DNA of 64,000 bases. Source: Amycolatopsis jejuensis. GTDB lineage: Bacteria > Actinomycetota > Actinomycetes > Mycobacteriales > Pseudonocardiaceae. Shown here in pieces: positions 42,711-52,676 of the stretch (position 1 is its first letter; each line of letters starts with the position of its first letter). Location: NCBI RefSeq assembly GCF_000717335.1, contig NZ_JNYZ01000044.1, positions 1 to 64,000 of the forward strand. Direction: 5' to 3'. The position numbers were made by a program, and so were the translations under genes. Below the pieces are notes generated by a model, which saw nothing but the letters and a program-made list of their open reading frames with translations, did not search any database and was not told where the DNA came from.

Positions 42711-43832
42711 TCATCGTCCGCACCCGGCCGGGGTGGCCCCGCCGAGGGTCTTCAAGCCGGTGCCGGTGATCACGACCAGCGCCGATCCCGTTGCGGTACC
42801 TCGGGTACGGGCCTTCTGCAGGCCCGCCAGCGCGGCGCCGGAGGTCGGCTCCGCAAAGATTCCCTGAAGGGCAAGGCGGCGGGTGGCCGCGGTGATCCCG
42901 GCGTCGCCGACCGTCACGCACGCGCCGTTGCTCTCGCGGATCGCCGCGAGCACTTCGGCGCCGCGGACCGGTGCGGGCACGGCGATTCCCTCCGCGACGG
43001 AGACCGGCCGGCTCACCGGTACTGCCGGCACGTCCGGTGCACCCGTCCGCCACGCGTCGGCGATCGGGGCGCAGCTTTCCGCTTGCACGGCCAGCAATCG
43101 GGGCAGTTCGGCCAGATGCCCGGCCTCCGCCAGCATCTTCATCCCGCGATGCACGCCGAGCAGCAGCGTGCCGGCGCCGACCGGCAGGACGATCCACTGG
43201 GGAGCCCGTCCGCCGGACCGCGCGACGATCTCCGGCGCCGTGGTCGTGAGCCCGGCCAGAAAGTACGGACTCCAGTTGTGGCCGAGGTAGGTGGCATCGA
43301 GTTCCGCGGCGACGGTCGCCGCCGTGCCCCGGTCGCGGCTCAGGACGATTTCGGCGCCGAAAGCCGAGATCTGCGCGCGTTTGCCCGCCGAGGTGGCGGC
43401 AGGTACGACGATGGTGGCCTTGATTCCCGCCGCCGCGCAGTACGCCGCGACCGACGCACCCGCGTTTCCCGAGCTGTCCTCGACCAGGCTGCGGACGCCC
43501 CATTCCTTGGCCTTCGACACCAGCACCGAGACGCCACGATCCTTGTACGAACCGGTCGGGGACAGCTGCTGCAGGTGATAGGAGACCCCCTCCAGCACCG
43601 GGTCGGGCACGATCGGCGCGGACTGTTCGCCCAAGGACACGATGGTGCGCGCGTCGTGCAGACCGGTCATCGAAGGGTATTGCCAGACGCCGCTGCGCCG
43701 GTCGTCGGCGGGACCGGGCAGGAGCCCGGAGACCTCCAGCGGGCCGCCGCAGCGGAGGCAGTGCCAGATCGGTTCGCGGTCGGAATGCTCGCTGCCGCAA
43801 CGGGTGCAGCGCAGGAAGGGGCCGGCTGCCAT
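42711..43832 (-). CDS. Threonine-synthase-like PLP enzyme
   Basis: The 373-residue protein has an N-terminal zinc-ribbon (C9, C12, C25, C28), as in many threonine synthase-like proteins. A fold-type II PLP domain follows: the Schiff-base lysine in SPTGSYKDRG (K97), EDSSGNAGASVAAYCA and the phosphate-binding loop in VLPVGAGTLLLG. It could make threonine from O-phosphohomoserine or act as a lyase/dehydratase on another amino acid. Grouping with a hydrolase and a carboxypeptidase-like M20 suggests a catabolic paralogue rather than the housekeeping enzyme. Confidence 0.82.
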   Translation of the reverse strand: MAAGPFLRCTRCGSEHSDREPIWHCLRCGGPLEVSGLLPGPADDRRSGVWQYPSMTGLHDARTIVSLGEQSAPIVPDPVLEGVSYHLQQLSPTGSYKDRGVSVLVSKAKEWGVRSLVEDSSGNAGASVAAYCAAAGIKATIVVPAATSAGKRAQISAFGAEIVLSRDRGTAATVAAELDATYLGHNWSPYFLAGLTTTAPEIVARSGGRAPQWIVLPVGAGTLLLGVHRGMKMLAEAGHLAELPRLLAVQAESCAPIADAWRTGAPDVPAVPVSRPVSVAEGIAVPAPVRGAEVLAAIRESNGACVTVGDAGITAATRRLALQGIFAEPTSGAALAGLQKARTRGTATGSALVVITGTGLKTLGGATPAGCGR

Positions 43833-43838
43833 CGCCGG

Positions 43839-44747
43839 TCAGTCCCCGAAACACCGGTCGACGAACGGCTCGAGTTCGGCCAGCACCTCCGCGGGGCGCT
43901 CTTCGGGGAGATAGTGGCCGCTGCCGGTGATCTCGGCGCCGACCAGCTGCTCGCAGCGAGCCGCCCAGATGTCCATCGCGGGCTGGCCGTGCAGGTTTCC
44001 GAGCTCCCCCCAGAGGATTTGCGTCGGAACTTCGATCTTCGTCCCGGCCCGCAGCTCTTCGAGGTAGCGGGGGACGTCGACGTCGAACGCCGCGCGGTAG
44101 TCGTTGAGAAAACCGGAAACCGCTCCCGGGCTCTTGATCGTTTCGACGTAGTGGTCGTAGGTGCCGTCGCTGCGCAGGACGTCGCTGAAACCGGGGGTGC
44201 GCTCGTAGAAGTAGCGCACGTATTCCTCCTCGTGCCCGCGCAGCAACGTCTCGGCGAGCCCGCGCTTGGCGAGGTGGAACAGCTGGTCCCAGTGGTGCGA
44301 CGCGGCGGTCCGGGCGGTGAGCCCGGTGTAGATGTACTCGGTCGGCAGGATGTCCATCAGCACGAGCCCCCGCAGCCGCTCGGCATGATCGAGCGCGAAC
44401 CGGCGGCACACGCGGGCCCCGCGGTCGTGGCCGATGAGCACGAACTCGTCCAGGCCGAGCCGGTCGGCCAGCTCGCGGAGGTCCTGTGCTTGCGTGCGCT
44501 TGTCCATGTGCTCGACGCCGGGCTTGCCGGTCTCGCCGTACCCGCGCACGTCGGGCGCGACGACGTAGTACGACTCGAGCAGGCGGGGCAGCACCTTCCG
44601 CCACATCCGCCACGTCTCGAACAGCCCGTGGACGAGGACCAGCGGACGGCCGTTCCCGGACCCGCCGTGCACGTAGTGCATCCGGATGCCGTTGACCTCG
44701 GCGTACTCGTGCTTGACCGGGATTTCCGCGATGGGGTCGACGCTCAT
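43839..44747 (-). CDS. Alpha/beta hydrolase, haloacid/fluoroacetate dehalogenase-like
   Basis: The 302-residue protein has PLVLVHGLFETWRMW, VVAPDVRGYGETGKP and an aspartate nucleophile in VLIGHDRGARVCRRFALDH (D108). GHDRGxR is characteristic of fluoroacetate dehalogenases and related epoxide hydrolases. The base His is in GSGHYLPEE. Whether C-F/C-Cl bonds or epoxides are cut cannot be told. The ATG at 44745-44747 follows AAGGAG. Six bases separate it from the PLP-enzyme gene; divergent LysR gene upstream. Confidence 0.83.
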   Translation of the reverse strand: MSVDPIAEIPVKHEYAEVNGIRMHYVHGGSGNGRPLVLVHGLFETWRMWRKVLPRLLESYYVVAPDVRGYGETGKPGVEHMDKRTQAQDLRELADRLGLDEFVLIGHDRGARVCRRFALDHAERLRGLVLMDILPTEYIYTGLTARTAASHHWDQLFHLAKRGLAETLLRGHEEEYVRYFYERTPGFSDVLRSDGTYDHYVETIKSPGAVSGFLNDYRAAFDVDVPRYLEELRAGTKIEVPTQILWGELGNLHGQPAMDIWAARCEQLVGAEITGSGHYLPEERPAEVLAELEPFVDRCFGD

Positions 44748-44847
44748 GCCGCTCCTTGTCTCGGGTACCGGACAAGCCTGCGCCAGCAGCAATCGATAAG
44801 AAAAATACCGGTTTCCGATCTGCCTCATAAGGTGACACGATCAGCGG
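44748..44847. promoter_or_regulatory. Divergent promoter region, LysR/hydrolase
   Basis: This 100-base gap contains an AT-rich island at 44791-44815 (ATCGATAAGAAAAATACC), unlike its G+C-rich surroundings, flanked by ATCG (44792-44795) and CGAT (44816-44819). This is the normal place for a LysR-type binding site with divergent promoters. No exact boxes can be assigned. Confidence 0.4.
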
Positions 44848-45732
44848 ATGGAGCTCCGCCAGCTGCGCTACTTCGCCGAGGCCGCCCGCCTGTCGCACTT
44901 CACCCGGGCCGCCGAGCGGCTCAACGTCGCGCAACCGGCGCTCTCCCAGCAGATCCGCGCTCTCGAACGGGAACTCGAAGTCACGCTGTTCGAGCGGCGG
45001 GGACGGCGGGTACTGCTCACCGCGGCCGGGGAACGCCTGCTGGCGCAGACCGAGGTCATCCTCACCGAGGTGGAGCGGGCCCGTGCGCAGGTCCGCGAGG
45101 TGCCGGAGGACCCGGGCGGGACCACTGTCGTAGGTGCGCTGAGTTCGCTGGTGACCACGTTTCTTCCCGCGGAGCTACCGGTTTTTCACCGCAGGTTTCC
45201 GCAGGTGGATGTCGCGATCCGCGAGCAGACGACCGGGCAGATGCTGCGCCGGCTGCGCGAGGGTGACCTCGAGCTGGCGATCGGCGACGACCGGCTCGGC
45301 GACGGCTCGGTGGCGCTGGCCCGGCGTCCGCTGTTCACCGAGGAGCTGGTCGTCGCCGCACCTCCCGGGCACCGGTTCGCCGGGAACGGTGACGTGGCTC
45401 CCGGCGATCTGCCCGGTGCGCACTTCGTCAGCTACCAGCCCGGGTCCGGGGTGCGGGAAACGCTCGTCGCGCTGCTGCGGTCGGAGGGGCACGAACCGCA
45501 CATCGCCTACGAAAGCAGCAGCCCGGAACAACTCGTCGCGCACGGCCTCGGCGTCGCGCTCATGCCGCGGATGGCCGCGGAGGCCGCGGGCGGCCGGGTA
45601 GCGGTCAAGAGCCTGCGGCCGCCGCGGTTCCGCAAGATCGCCCTCTTCACGGTGCGTGACCGCTACCTGTCCAGCGCCGGGGAAGCGTTCTGGCGGCACC
45701 AATGGGGCACGCCGCCGGCCGCGCAGGGCTGA
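44848..45732 (+). CDS. LysR-family transcriptional regulator
   Basis: The 294-residue protein has the N-terminal LysR helix-turn-helix MELRQLRYFAEAARLSHF followed by RAAERLNVAQPALSQQIRAL. The LysR substrate-binding domain comprises GALSSLVTTFLPAELPVF, LELAIGD, ELVVAAPPGHRFA and a C-terminal LGVALMPRM. It is transcribed divergently from the hydrolase/threonine-synthase-like pair, which it most likely activates with a substrate-derived inducer. It ends nine bases from the convergent ketopantoate-reductase-like gene. Confidence 0.9.
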   Translation: MELRQLRYFAEAARLSHFTRAAERLNVAQPALSQQIRALERELEVTLFERRGRRVLLTAAGERLLAQTEVILTEVERARAQVREVPEDPGGTTVVGALSSLVTTFLPAELPVFHRRFPQVDVAIREQTTGQMLRRLREGDLELAIGDDRLGDGSVALARRPLFTEELVVAAPPGHRFAGNGDVAPGDLPGAHFVSYQPGSGVRETLVALLRSEGHEPHIAYESSSPEQLVAHGLGVALMPRMAAEAAGGRVAVKSLRPPRFRKIALFTVRDRYLSSAGEAFWRHQWGTPPAAQG

Positions 45733-45741
45733 GCCGGCCGG

Positions 45742-46752
45742 TCAGCGTACCTCCGCGAGTTCGGCCAGTACGTGCTCGCCCATCGTGTCCGGGTCCTTCT
45801 CGGCCCGGTGCACCGCATCGGTCACAGCGCGGACGTGCGGGACCTCGACGCCGTGCTTCGCGGCCAGGTCCAGCACCGGCCCGAGGATGTGGTCCACCTC
45901 GGTCGGACGACGGTGGATCGCGAGGTCCCGCCACACGCCGGTGCGGGTCTGCTGGTGCGCGACCCAGTACGCGATCTGTGCCTGCCACGCGGATTCGACC
46001 TGCGCCGGGTCCGCCTCGGCGTCCACGGTGAACAGTGTCGGGTCGAAGCCGTCGACGGTTTCGCAGCGCACGCCTGCCGCCTGCGCGACCCGCTCGACCT
46101 CGCCGACGAGCCGCCCGAACAGCGACCGGTGCTGGTTTTTCGCGAGCAGCACGGGTACGTCCTCGTTCGCCACCGCGGTCGCGAAGTACACCGCCGCGAT
46201 GGCCGCTTTCGACCACAGGTAGCCGAAAATATTGCTCGTGACCTCGGTGGGGTGGAACTCGCTGAGCAGTGCGGCCAGCTCGTGCACGCGGTTGCTCTCG
46301 GTACCGTCGACCTCGCCGATCCGGAAGGTCCCGGCGCCGCCGTAGATCAGGTGGCCGGGCTTGTCGTAGAAGCCGCCGAACGTGACCAGCGCACCGACTG
46401 TCCGTTGTGGACCGACGGCGTCCGCGATCGGGTACTCCTCCAGTCCGTTCTGCAGCGACACCACGAATCCGTCGTCGCTGAGCAGCGGCGCGATCGTCTT
46501 GAGCGCGTCCTGGGTGTGCCGGGACTTCACCGCCAGCAGGACGGTGTCCAGTGGTCCGGTGAGGTGCTCCGGGCGGACTGCGCGTGGGTACGCGGTGAAG
46601 TCGGCCTCGCCGGAGATCTGCAGGCCGCGGGCGTTGATCGCGGCGACGTGCTCGGCGTTGGCGTCGACGAGCACGACCTCGTGCCCGGCCTCGTGCAGGT
46701 AGGCGCCGACCAGGCCGCCGATGGCGCCCGCGCCCACGATGTGGATGGTCAT
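45742..46752 (-). CDS. Ketopantoate reductase (PanE/ApbA)-family protein
   Basis: The 336-residue protein has the NADPH motif [36 protein letters not shown] and [14 protein letters not shown]. The C-terminal ApbA domain contains [21 protein letters not shown]. The family reduces 2-ketopantoate or other 2-oxo acids to 2-hydroxy acids. Being the last gene of a peptide-catabolism operon rather than near pantothenate genes, it probably handles another oxo or hydroxy acid. ATGA overlap with the SDR gene upstream. Confidence 0.82.
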   Translation of the reverse strand: MTIHIVGAGAIGGLVGAYLHEAGHEVVLVDANAEHVAAINARGLQISGEADFTAYPRAVRPEHLTGPLDTVLLAVKSRHTQDALKTIAPLLSDDGFVVSLQNGLEEYPIADAVGPQRTVGALVTFGGFYDKPGHLIYGGAGTFRIGEVDGTESNRVHELAALLSEFHPTEVTSNIFGYLWSKAAIAAVYFATAVANEDVPVLLAKNQHRSLFGRLVGEVERVAQAAGVRCETVDGFDPTLFTVDAEADPAQVESAWQAQIAYWVAHQQTRTGVWRDLAIHRRPTEVDHILGPVLDLAAKHGVEVPHVRAVTDAVHRAEKDPDTMGEHVLAELAEVR

Positions 46753-47486
46753 TTCAGCTCCCTCGTGAACGGCAGGTGCGGACGGCCGGTGTGCGAGCCG
46801 CCGCTGACGTCGATGATCGCCCCGGTGGTCCAGGACGACCGGTCGGACAACAGGAAGGCGCACGCCTCGGCGATGTCCGCGGGGTCGCCGGTGCGGCGCA
46901 GCGGGGTGGCGGCCAGGGTTTGCGCGAAGTAGTCCGGCACGCCCTCGGTGTCCGGGCGGATGACGTTGTCGAGTACCAGGCCCGGCGCGACCGCGTTGAC
47001 CCGGATGCGGTGCGGCCCGCCCTCGATGGCGCTGACGTGGGTGAACATCTCCACCGCGGCCTTGGACGAGCAGTAATGCCCGCCCCCGGCGCGGGCGGAC
47101 CGCGCCGCACCCGAGGACACGACCACGATCGAACCCGGCGTACCACGGGAAATCCACCGCCGGAACAGCTCTCCGGTGACGAGCATGACCGACCGGACGT
47201 TCACCGCGAACACGGTGTCCCACTCCATCGCGGTCATCTCGCTGATCGGCAGGTTCGGGTACACGCCGTGCGCGAACACGACGCCGTCGAGCGGTCCTTC
47301 CGCCTCCGCTTCGTCCACAATGGACGACAGATCGGGGCCGGCCAGGTCGGCCTGGATGTCCACAGTGGACGACCGGTCCTGGGTGACCACGTCCGCGCCC
47401 TGTTCGGCCAGCAGGAACGCGGTCGACCGGCCGATCCGCCCGCCCGCGCCGGTGACCAGGTACCGGCGTCCGCTCAGCTCGCTCAT
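46749..47486 (-). CDS. SDR-family oxidoreductase
   Basis: The 245-residue protein is a classical short-chain dehydrogenase: nucleotide motif [18 protein letters not shown] in place of NNAG, catalytic S124/S125, Y138 and K142 ([15 protein letters not shown]) and [10 protein letters not shown]. The D/T-poor end of strand 2 (TQDRSST) allows NAD or NADP. Substrate unknown; co-translation with the ketoreductase-like gene (ATGA) and the M28 gene (ATGA) places it in the processing of the compound imported by transporter 3. Two copies of the palindrome GTCCA-N3-TGGAC lie in this gene. Confidence 0.87.
   Translation of the reverse strand: MSELSGRRYLVTGAGGRIGRSTAFLLAEQGADVVTQDRSSTVDIQADLAGPDLSSIVDEAEAEGPLDGVVFAHGVYPNLPISEMTAMEWDTVFAVNVRSVMLVTGELFRRWISRGTPGSIVVVSSGAARSARAGGGHYCSSKAAVEMFTHVSAIEGGPHRIRVNAVAPGLVLDNVIRPDTEGVPDYFAQTLAATPLRRTGDPADIAEACAFLLSDRSSWTTGAIIDVSGGSHTGRPHLPFTRELK
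47313..47370. repeat. Pair of GTCCA-N3-TGGAC palindromes
   Basis: GTCCACAATGGAC (47313-47325) and GTCCACAGTGGAC (47358-47370) occur 45 bases apart inside the SDR gene, encoding S-I-V-D and S-T-V-D. Further copies with perfect arms lie at 5797, 19686, 49729, 53011 and 56644 (13 bases each). See the separate finding on codon frames. Confidence 0.75.
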
Positions 47487-49192
47487 TCCAGTGCCCCCTC
47501 CAGGAAGGCCACGGCTTCCCGCAGGCTCACCGCGACCCGGTTGCGCTCGCGGACCAGGCGGGAGTGCAGGAACCGGAAGCCGTCGCTGTCCGGCTCCAGC
47601 CCGGACAGCCGCGGTGTGTCGGCGAGCCCGGGGACGCCGCCGACGAACAGCGCCGGGTCGTGCGTGAACCGGTCGCCCTGGGTGTAGTCGAGCGGCACGA
47701 ACAGGCGAGACAACCGGTGCACGGTCGCGTTGAACCAGTCCGGATCCACCGACTCCCGCTTGGCCCACAGCGCCGCGGCCAGCTCCCGGGCGCGCAGCCC
47801 GCGCTCGATCGGGACGGACAGGTCCAGCCGCCCGGCCGAGCTGATCTGCAGTTCCCGCAACCGTTCGACGAGTGCCTCGCAAGCCGGGGTGAAGTCCATC
47901 GGCAGCGTCGGGTCGGTGAGCAGCCGCCACACCGCGTGCAGGTAGATCCGGGTGTCGCGGACGAGCAGCTCGGGGTCGATCTTGTCGAGCGTGTCCTCGG
48001 GCGTGTGCCACCACCAGCCGGTGCCGTTGCCCTTGCGCGGCCCGCCGCCGAACACCGCGGCCTGCGCGTTGAGCAGCGCCGGGTCGATCGGCTGCTCGCT
48101 CATGTTCGCGAAGATCGCCGGGACGCCGATACCCCAGAACGACTGGTCGCCCGCGCGGTGCATGCGCCGTCCGGCCCAGTCCTGACCGGCTTGCGTGCTC
48201 AGCGCTTCCTGCGCCAGCTCGCCCAGCTCGGCCGCCGATGTCGCGTCCGCCACCACGGTGTTGCCGTTGCCGCCGGTCGAATCGATGTTGACGTGTACCG
48301 CGGCGCGGGCTTCGAGCTCCTCCCAGTGGTGGTCGGCGTACCAGGCGGAACTGGAGTAGCGGCCCTGCGAATGCCCCGACCAGAACGCCAGCCGCAGGCC
48401 ACGCTGCCACTGGTCGCGCCGTTCGGCGGCAATCCGGGCGACCTCGATCATGGTCGCGTTCGCGGTGCCGTTGTCCATCAGGCCGTAGTGCCACGTGTCG
48501 TGGTGGCCGGTGAAGAACACGAACGGCTCGTCCTCGCCGCCGCGGGTGCTCGGCAGGTCGGCGAGGAGGATCGGGGTCGGCCGCCAGCCGGTGTCGATCT
48601 CGGTGTGCACGGTGATTTCCTGACCCGCCAGCTCCCGGAGCCGGGTGCCGTCCGTCGCGCTCACCGAGCAGACGGCGGTGGCGGGCAGGTCGTCGACGGC
48701 GTCGTCACCCGGGCTGCCCCACACCGGCGACACGCACATCTCGTGCAGTTTGTCGTGCGGGCTGACGTGCACCTGGGCGATGGCGCCCCGGTTACCGGCC
48801 TCGATCGTCTGACCGGGCCCGGGTACGCCGTCGATCAGCACGATGCAGCCGGTGACGTCCAGGCCGGCGTACTCCTCGGCGGTACCGCGGCCGACCGGAA
48901 CCAGCCGTCCGGTGAGTCCGTCCGGGGGAGTGGAGCGGGAGAACGACACGGCGAGCGCGTTGTGGGTGACGCCGTCGGCCTCCACTCGCGCGGACACCGG
49001 CAGGCTGATGTAGGCGTCGTGGCTCAGCAGCTGGGTGGTGTAGCCGAGATCGTCGAGGAGACCGCGCAGGTACCCGAGACTCTCCAGCTCGCCGGGGGTG
49101 CCCGCGTGCTTGGTCCATTGCGCCATCGGCGAAAGCACGGCCATCAGGCGCTCGGCCGAGACCTCGCCGGTGACGCCGGCAACGTTGTTCAC
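47483..49192 (-). CDS. M28-family peptidase homologue with altered Glu motif
   Basis: The 569-residue protein has a PA-like domain (about residues 90-190) inserted before the M28 catalytic domain. Metal ligands are visible in [22 protein letters not shown] (H230/H231, D240), [10 protein letters not shown] (D304) and [11 protein letters not shown]. The usual catalytic E-E pair (A-E-E-x-G-L-x-G-S) reads [15 protein letters not shown], with His-Ser in place of the glutamates. No signal peptide, so cytoplasmic. It may be a variant peptidase or a different amide hydrolase. The GTG at 49190-49192 follows AAAGGAC. Middle gene of importer operon 3. Confidence 0.8.
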   Translation of the reverse strand: MNNVAGVTGEVSAERLMAVLSPMAQWTKHAGTPGELESLGYLRGLLDDLGYTTQLLSHDAYISLPVSARVEADGVTHNALAVSFSRSTPPDGLTGRLVPVGRGTAEEYAGLDVTGCIVLIDGVPGPGQTIEAGNRGAIAQVHVSPHDKLHEMCVSPVWGSPGDDAVDDLPATAVCSVSATDGTRLRELAGQEITVHTEIDTGWRPTPILLADLPSTRGGEDEPFVFFTGHHDTWHYGLMDNGTANATMIEVARIAAERRDQWQRGLRLAFWSGHSQGRYSSSAWYADHHWEELEARAAVHVNIDSTGGNGNTVVADATSAAELGELAQEALSTQAGQDWAGRRMHRAGDQSFWGIGVPAIFANMSEQPIDPALLNAQAAVFGGGPRKGNGTGWWWHTPEDTLDKIDPELLVRDTRIYLHAVWRLLTDPTLPMDFTPACEALVERLRELQISSAGRLDLSVPIERGLRARELAAALWAKRESVDPDWFNATVHRLSRLFVPLDYTQGDRFTHDPALFVGGVPGLADTPRLSGLEPDSDGFRFLHSRLVRERNRVAVSLREAVAFLEGALE

Positions 49193-49212
49193 TGTGGACA
49201 GTCCTTTCCGGA

Positions 49213-50871
49213 TCACAGGGCGGCGGCGCTGCCGGCGCGGCGGGGTCCCGCGCTGCCGTGCAGCTTGCCGTCGTCGCCGCGCCAGCTCATCTGGTACGAG
49301 CCGAGGTGCCAGTCGTAGGCGGGCAGCGGCGACATCAGCAGCCCGCGCGCCATCAGCCCGCGCGTGACCTCTTCGGGCACCCGCGCTTCCATGGAGAACT
49401 GGTAGTCCTCGCGCAGTGGGTAGAGCCGCGGCGCGTCTTCGGCGGCGTAGGGATCCATGCCGTAGTCGAGGATGTTGGACAGCACCTGCGGCACCGTGCA
49501 GTACACGCTCCCCGGCGAACCGAGGCCCAGCACCGGTTTGCCGTCCTTGAACACCAGCGTGTTGCCGATCGCGCAGCGCATCCGGCCGCCGCCGGTGAAC
49601 CAGCCGCCGATCCACATGTCCATCCGGTTGATGCCGTTGCTGCCGATCATCGGCACGCCGCCGATCACCTCGCCCGGGATGCCCGAGCCCTGCAGCGTGT
49701 TCATCGACTGCACCCAGTTGCCGTACTTGTCCACAATGGACAGCTCGCAGCTGCCCGCGGACTGCGCGGGTGTCGGCGAGGGCAGGTGCCCGATCGCGGC
49801 GAGCTGCGCCGCACCGCCGGTGATCTCGACGTGCTTGGTGAGGTCGATCGTGGGCTTGCTTCGCCGGATCAGGTCGGCCACCATCCGGTGGAAGTCCCGT
49901 GACATCAGCAGTTCGGCCGGGTCCTCGAAGATCCGCGGGTCGTTGATCAGGTTGGCTTCCTTGTCGGCGCGGCGCAAGGCATGCGTGAGGTAGTACAGCG
50001 CGTCGGCCGATTCGGTGTAGTGCCCGTACGAGGTGATGTCCAGCTCGTCGAGGATGCCCAGCACCATCGAGCAGAACACGGCCTGGCGCTCCGGCGGGGA
50101 CAGCTGCACGATCTCGTGTCCACGGTGTTCGTACCGCAGCCCGGAACCCCATTCGGCCTGCGACGCGGCCATGTGTTCCTTGGTGATCGGCCAGCCCAGT
50201 TCGTTCGCGCGGCGGAGGAACTCCTGCGCCCAGTCCCCGGTGAGGAAATAGTCCGGGCCTTCCTCGGCGAGCCGGACCATGGTGCGGTGCAGCGCCGGTT
50301 TCGGCCAGCGGTCGCCGACCTGGGGGAGATGCCCGCCGGGCGCGAAGTGCTCGCGGCCGGACGGGGTGTAGAGGAAGAAGTCGTACGACTGCGCCATCAC
50401 CAGGTGCTCGAACGAGTCCACGACGTGCCCGACCTCGGCCCAGTGCACCGCGGGCGCGCACAGTTCGGCCCACGGCCGTGTGGCGAAGCGTTCGTACAGA
50501 GCCTTCATCCCCGGCATGAAGCCCGGGATCACCGCGTACGGCCCGGCGCCGGTGGCCGAGTACTGGCTGCGCGGCGGCGGGACCCGGTGGAACGGCGGCA
50601 GGTCCGGTGCGATCGTGCCGTGGCTGTTCAGCTCGTGCACGGTGCCGGTTTCGGCTTCCCAGAACAGCATCGTGAACATGCCCGCGTGGTTGGTGAGGTC
50701 CTGCTGCACCACGGCCTGCACGAGCGAACCCGCGATCACCGCGTCCACCGCGTTGCCGCCGCCGGCCAGCACGTCGCGCATGGTGTCGGTGACGATCGGG
50801 TGCTGGCTGGAGCACACTGCGTTGTCGCCGGTCACCGGGGTCTTCGGTCCGACCCGCCCCTCGTTGGTCAC
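49213..50871 (-). CDS. Gamma-glutamyltransferase homologue, serine at nucleophile site
   Basis: The 552-residue protein follows the GGT (Ntn-hydrolase) fold: AVCSSQHPIVTDTMRDVLAGGGNAVDA near the start, GAGPYAVIPGFMPGM, and the small-subunit block LSIVDKYGNWVQSMNTLQG with GGGRMRCAIGNTLVF. In GGT the small subunit starts with T-T-H-x-S-V-V-D; here it reads S374-C-E-L-S-I-V-D, so the autoprocessing Thr is Ser. No signal peptide is visible, unlike periplasmic GGT. A gamma-glutamyl or acyl-amide hydrolase role for the imported compound is likely but unproved. GTG start overlaps the ATPase stop (GTGA). Confidence 0.8.
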   Translation of the reverse strand: MTNEGRVGPKTPVTGDNAVCSSQHPIVTDTMRDVLAGGGNAVDAVIAGSLVQAVVQQDLTNHAGMFTMLFWEAETGTVHELNSHGTIAPDLPPFHRVPPPRSQYSATGAGPYAVIPGFMPGMKALYERFATRPWAELCAPAVHWAEVGHVVDSFEHLVMAQSYDFFLYTPSGREHFAPGGHLPQVGDRWPKPALHRTMVRLAEEGPDYFLTGDWAQEFLRRANELGWPITKEHMAASQAEWGSGLRYEHRGHEIVQLSPPERQAVFCSMVLGILDELDITSYGHYTESADALYYLTHALRRADKEANLINDPRIFEDPAELLMSRDFHRMVADLIRRSKPTIDLTKHVEITGGAAQLAAIGHLPSPTPAQSAGSCELSIVDKYGNWVQSMNTLQGSGIPGEVIGGVPMIGSNGINRMDMWIGGWFTGGGRMRCAIGNTLVFKDGKPVLGLGSPGSVYCTVPQVLSNILDYGMDPYAAEDAPRLYPLREDYQFSMEARVPEEVTRGLMARGLLMSPLPAYDWHLGSYQMSWRGDDGKLHGSAGPRRAGSAAAL

Positions 50872-52676
50872 TGGGTGACTCCTTCCTGGTCGAGCCCGAG
50901 CACGGAGCCCACGAGACGGGCGGTGTAGCTGTGCGCGGGATGGTCGAGCACGTCGGCCGTGCGGCCTTCTTCGACGATCTCGCCGTGGTAGAGCACGAGA
51001 ACGCGATCGGTCATCTGCCGGACGACGGACAGCTCGTGGGTGATGAAAAGCATGCTCATGCGGTACTGCCGGTGCAGCTTCCGCAGCAGGGTGAGGATTT
51101 CCGCGCGCACCGAAACGTCCAGTGCGGCAACGGGTTCGTCGCAGATCAGCAGCCGGGGCCGCAGCGCGACAGCCCGAGCGATGGCGATCCGCTGCCGTTC
51201 GCCGCCGGACAGCTGAGCGGGACGGCGCTGCGCGTGTTCCTCGGTGAGGCCGACCTGGGTGAGCAGTTCGGCGGTTTCGGCCCGGTGGTCGGCATTCCGG
51301 TCGCGGGTGGTGATGGCCTCCCGCAGGGTGGCGCCGATGGTACGGGCCGGGTTGAGCGACGAGTACGGGTCCTGGAAGACCACCTGCACCAGCTGGGCGA
51401 CGCTGCGGTTTTCGGCCCGGCTGAGCCGCGAGTAGTCGGCCAGGTCGAGGCCGCCGAGGCCGATGCTGCCGGAATCCGGCCGCACGAGCCCGAGCAGCGA
51501 GCGGGCGATGGTGGTCTTGCCGGAACCGGATTCGCCGACGAGACCGACGGATTCGAACTCGTCGACGGCGAACGACACCCCTTTTACCGCCTGTGTACGG
51601 GTTTTGCCGCCCGCGAGGTCCCGGAAGGACTTCTGCAGGTCCCGCACGGTCAGCAAGGCGCCGGACGATTCAGGTTCGGCCGACGTGGCACTCGCGGTGG
51701 TTTCCGGTGCGGTGTCGAGCAGTTCCGCGGCGATCTCGTCGATCCGGAGGCAGGCGGTGGTGTGGTCCGGGCTCGTGGCCTGCAAGGTCGGCCGTTCGGC
51801 GCGGCAGGCGTCGGTGGCCCAATTGCAGCGGGACGCGAATCCGCATTGCCCGCCCACGGAATCCGCCGGAGGCACCCGGCCGGGGATGGACTGCATCTTC
51901 TCGACCCGGCGGTCCAGCGGCAGATGCGAACCCAGCAACCCCGCGGTGTACGGATGCTGCGGATTCCGGCGCAGCTCGGCCGACGGGGCCTGCTCGACGA
52001 GCCCGCCCGCGTACATGACCATGATCCGGTCGCACACGGAAAACGCGACGCCGAGGTCGTGCGTGACCAGGATCAGCGCCATTCCGCGGCTGCGCCGGAG
52101 CTGGTCGAGCATTTCCAGCACCTGTGCCTGCGTGGTCGCGTCGAGCGCGGTAGTGGGCTCGTCGGCGATCAGCAGATCCGGGTCACCGGCCAGCGCCGCC
52201 GCCATCGCGACCCGCTGCCGCATTCCGCCGGACAGCTGGAACGGGTACCGGTGCGCGGCGCGGGCCGGGTCGAGGCCGACCTCCTCCAGCCGCCGGTACA
52301 CCTCCGCGCGTAGCTTTGCCTTGTTACGCCGGATCGGCGCGGGCAGCACCTCGGCGATGTGCGCGAAGGACGTCTGCACCGGGTTGAGCATCGAGAACGG
52401 GTCCTGCATCAGCAGGCTGATCCGGGTGCCGCGGACCTCCCGGAGGTCCTTTTCGGACTGTCCGAGCAGCTCGCGGCCGTCGAAGGTGACCGACCCGGTC
52501 GCGGTGACCCCGCGGGGGAGCAGCCCGACCAGCGAGCGCACGGTGAGCGACTTCCCGCTGCCGGATTCGCCGACGATCCCCACCGACGTCCCGGCCTCGA
52601 CCGCGAACCGCACGTCCCGCACGAGCGGACGGCCCTGGTGGGCGATGTCCACCCCGTCCACAGTGAGCAGACTCAT
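50868..52676 (-). CDS. Fused double ATPase of peptide-type ABC importer 3
   Basis: The 602-residue protein joins a DppD-like and a DppF-like ATPase. Half 1 (about 1-320): [55 protein letters not shown], then CGFASRCNWATDAC. Half 2 (about 340-600): GESGSGKTTIARSL, VVFQDPYSSLNPART, LSGGERQRIAIARAV, LLICDEPVAALD. The fusion replaces the two separate ATPase genes of the other two importers, as in YejF/GsiA-type systems. Half 2 ends without the C-terminal Cys-rich extension. ATGA overlap with the permease gene. Confidence 0.93.
   Translation of the reverse strand: MSLLTVDGVDIAHQGRPLVRDVRFAVEAGTSVGIVGESGSGKSLTVRSLVGLLPRGVTATGSVTFDGRELLGQSEKDLREVRGTRISLLMQDPFSMLNPVQTSFAHIAEVLPAPIRRNKAKLRAEVYRRLEEVGLDPARAAHRYPFQLSGGMRQRVAMAAALAGDPDLLIADEPTTALDATTQAQVLEMLDQLRRSRGMALILVTHDLGVAFSVCDRIMVMYAGGLVEQAPSAELRRNPQHPYTAGLLGSHLPLDRRVEKMQSIPGRVPPADSVGGQCGFASRCNWATDACRAERPTLQATSPDHTTACLRIDEIAAELLDTAPETTASATSAEPESSGALLTVRDLQKSFRDLAGGKTRTQAVKGVSFAVDEFESVGLVGESGSGKTTIARSLLGLVRPDSGSIGLGGLDLADYSRLSRAENRSVAQLVQVVFQDPYSSLNPARTIGATLREAITTRDRNADHRAETAELLTQVGLTEEHAQRRPAQLSGGERQRIAIARAVALRPRLLICDEPVAALDVSVRAEILTLLRKLHRQYRMSMLFITHELSVVRQMTDRVLVLYHGEIVEEGRTADVLDHPAHSYTARLVGSVLGLDQEGVTQ

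Noticed and set aside
42448..44934. 828-codon frame on the minus strand spanning the M20, threonine-synthase-like and hydrolase genes
   Set aside because: It is an Arg-rich alternative frame of three clear genes with overlapping starts and stops.
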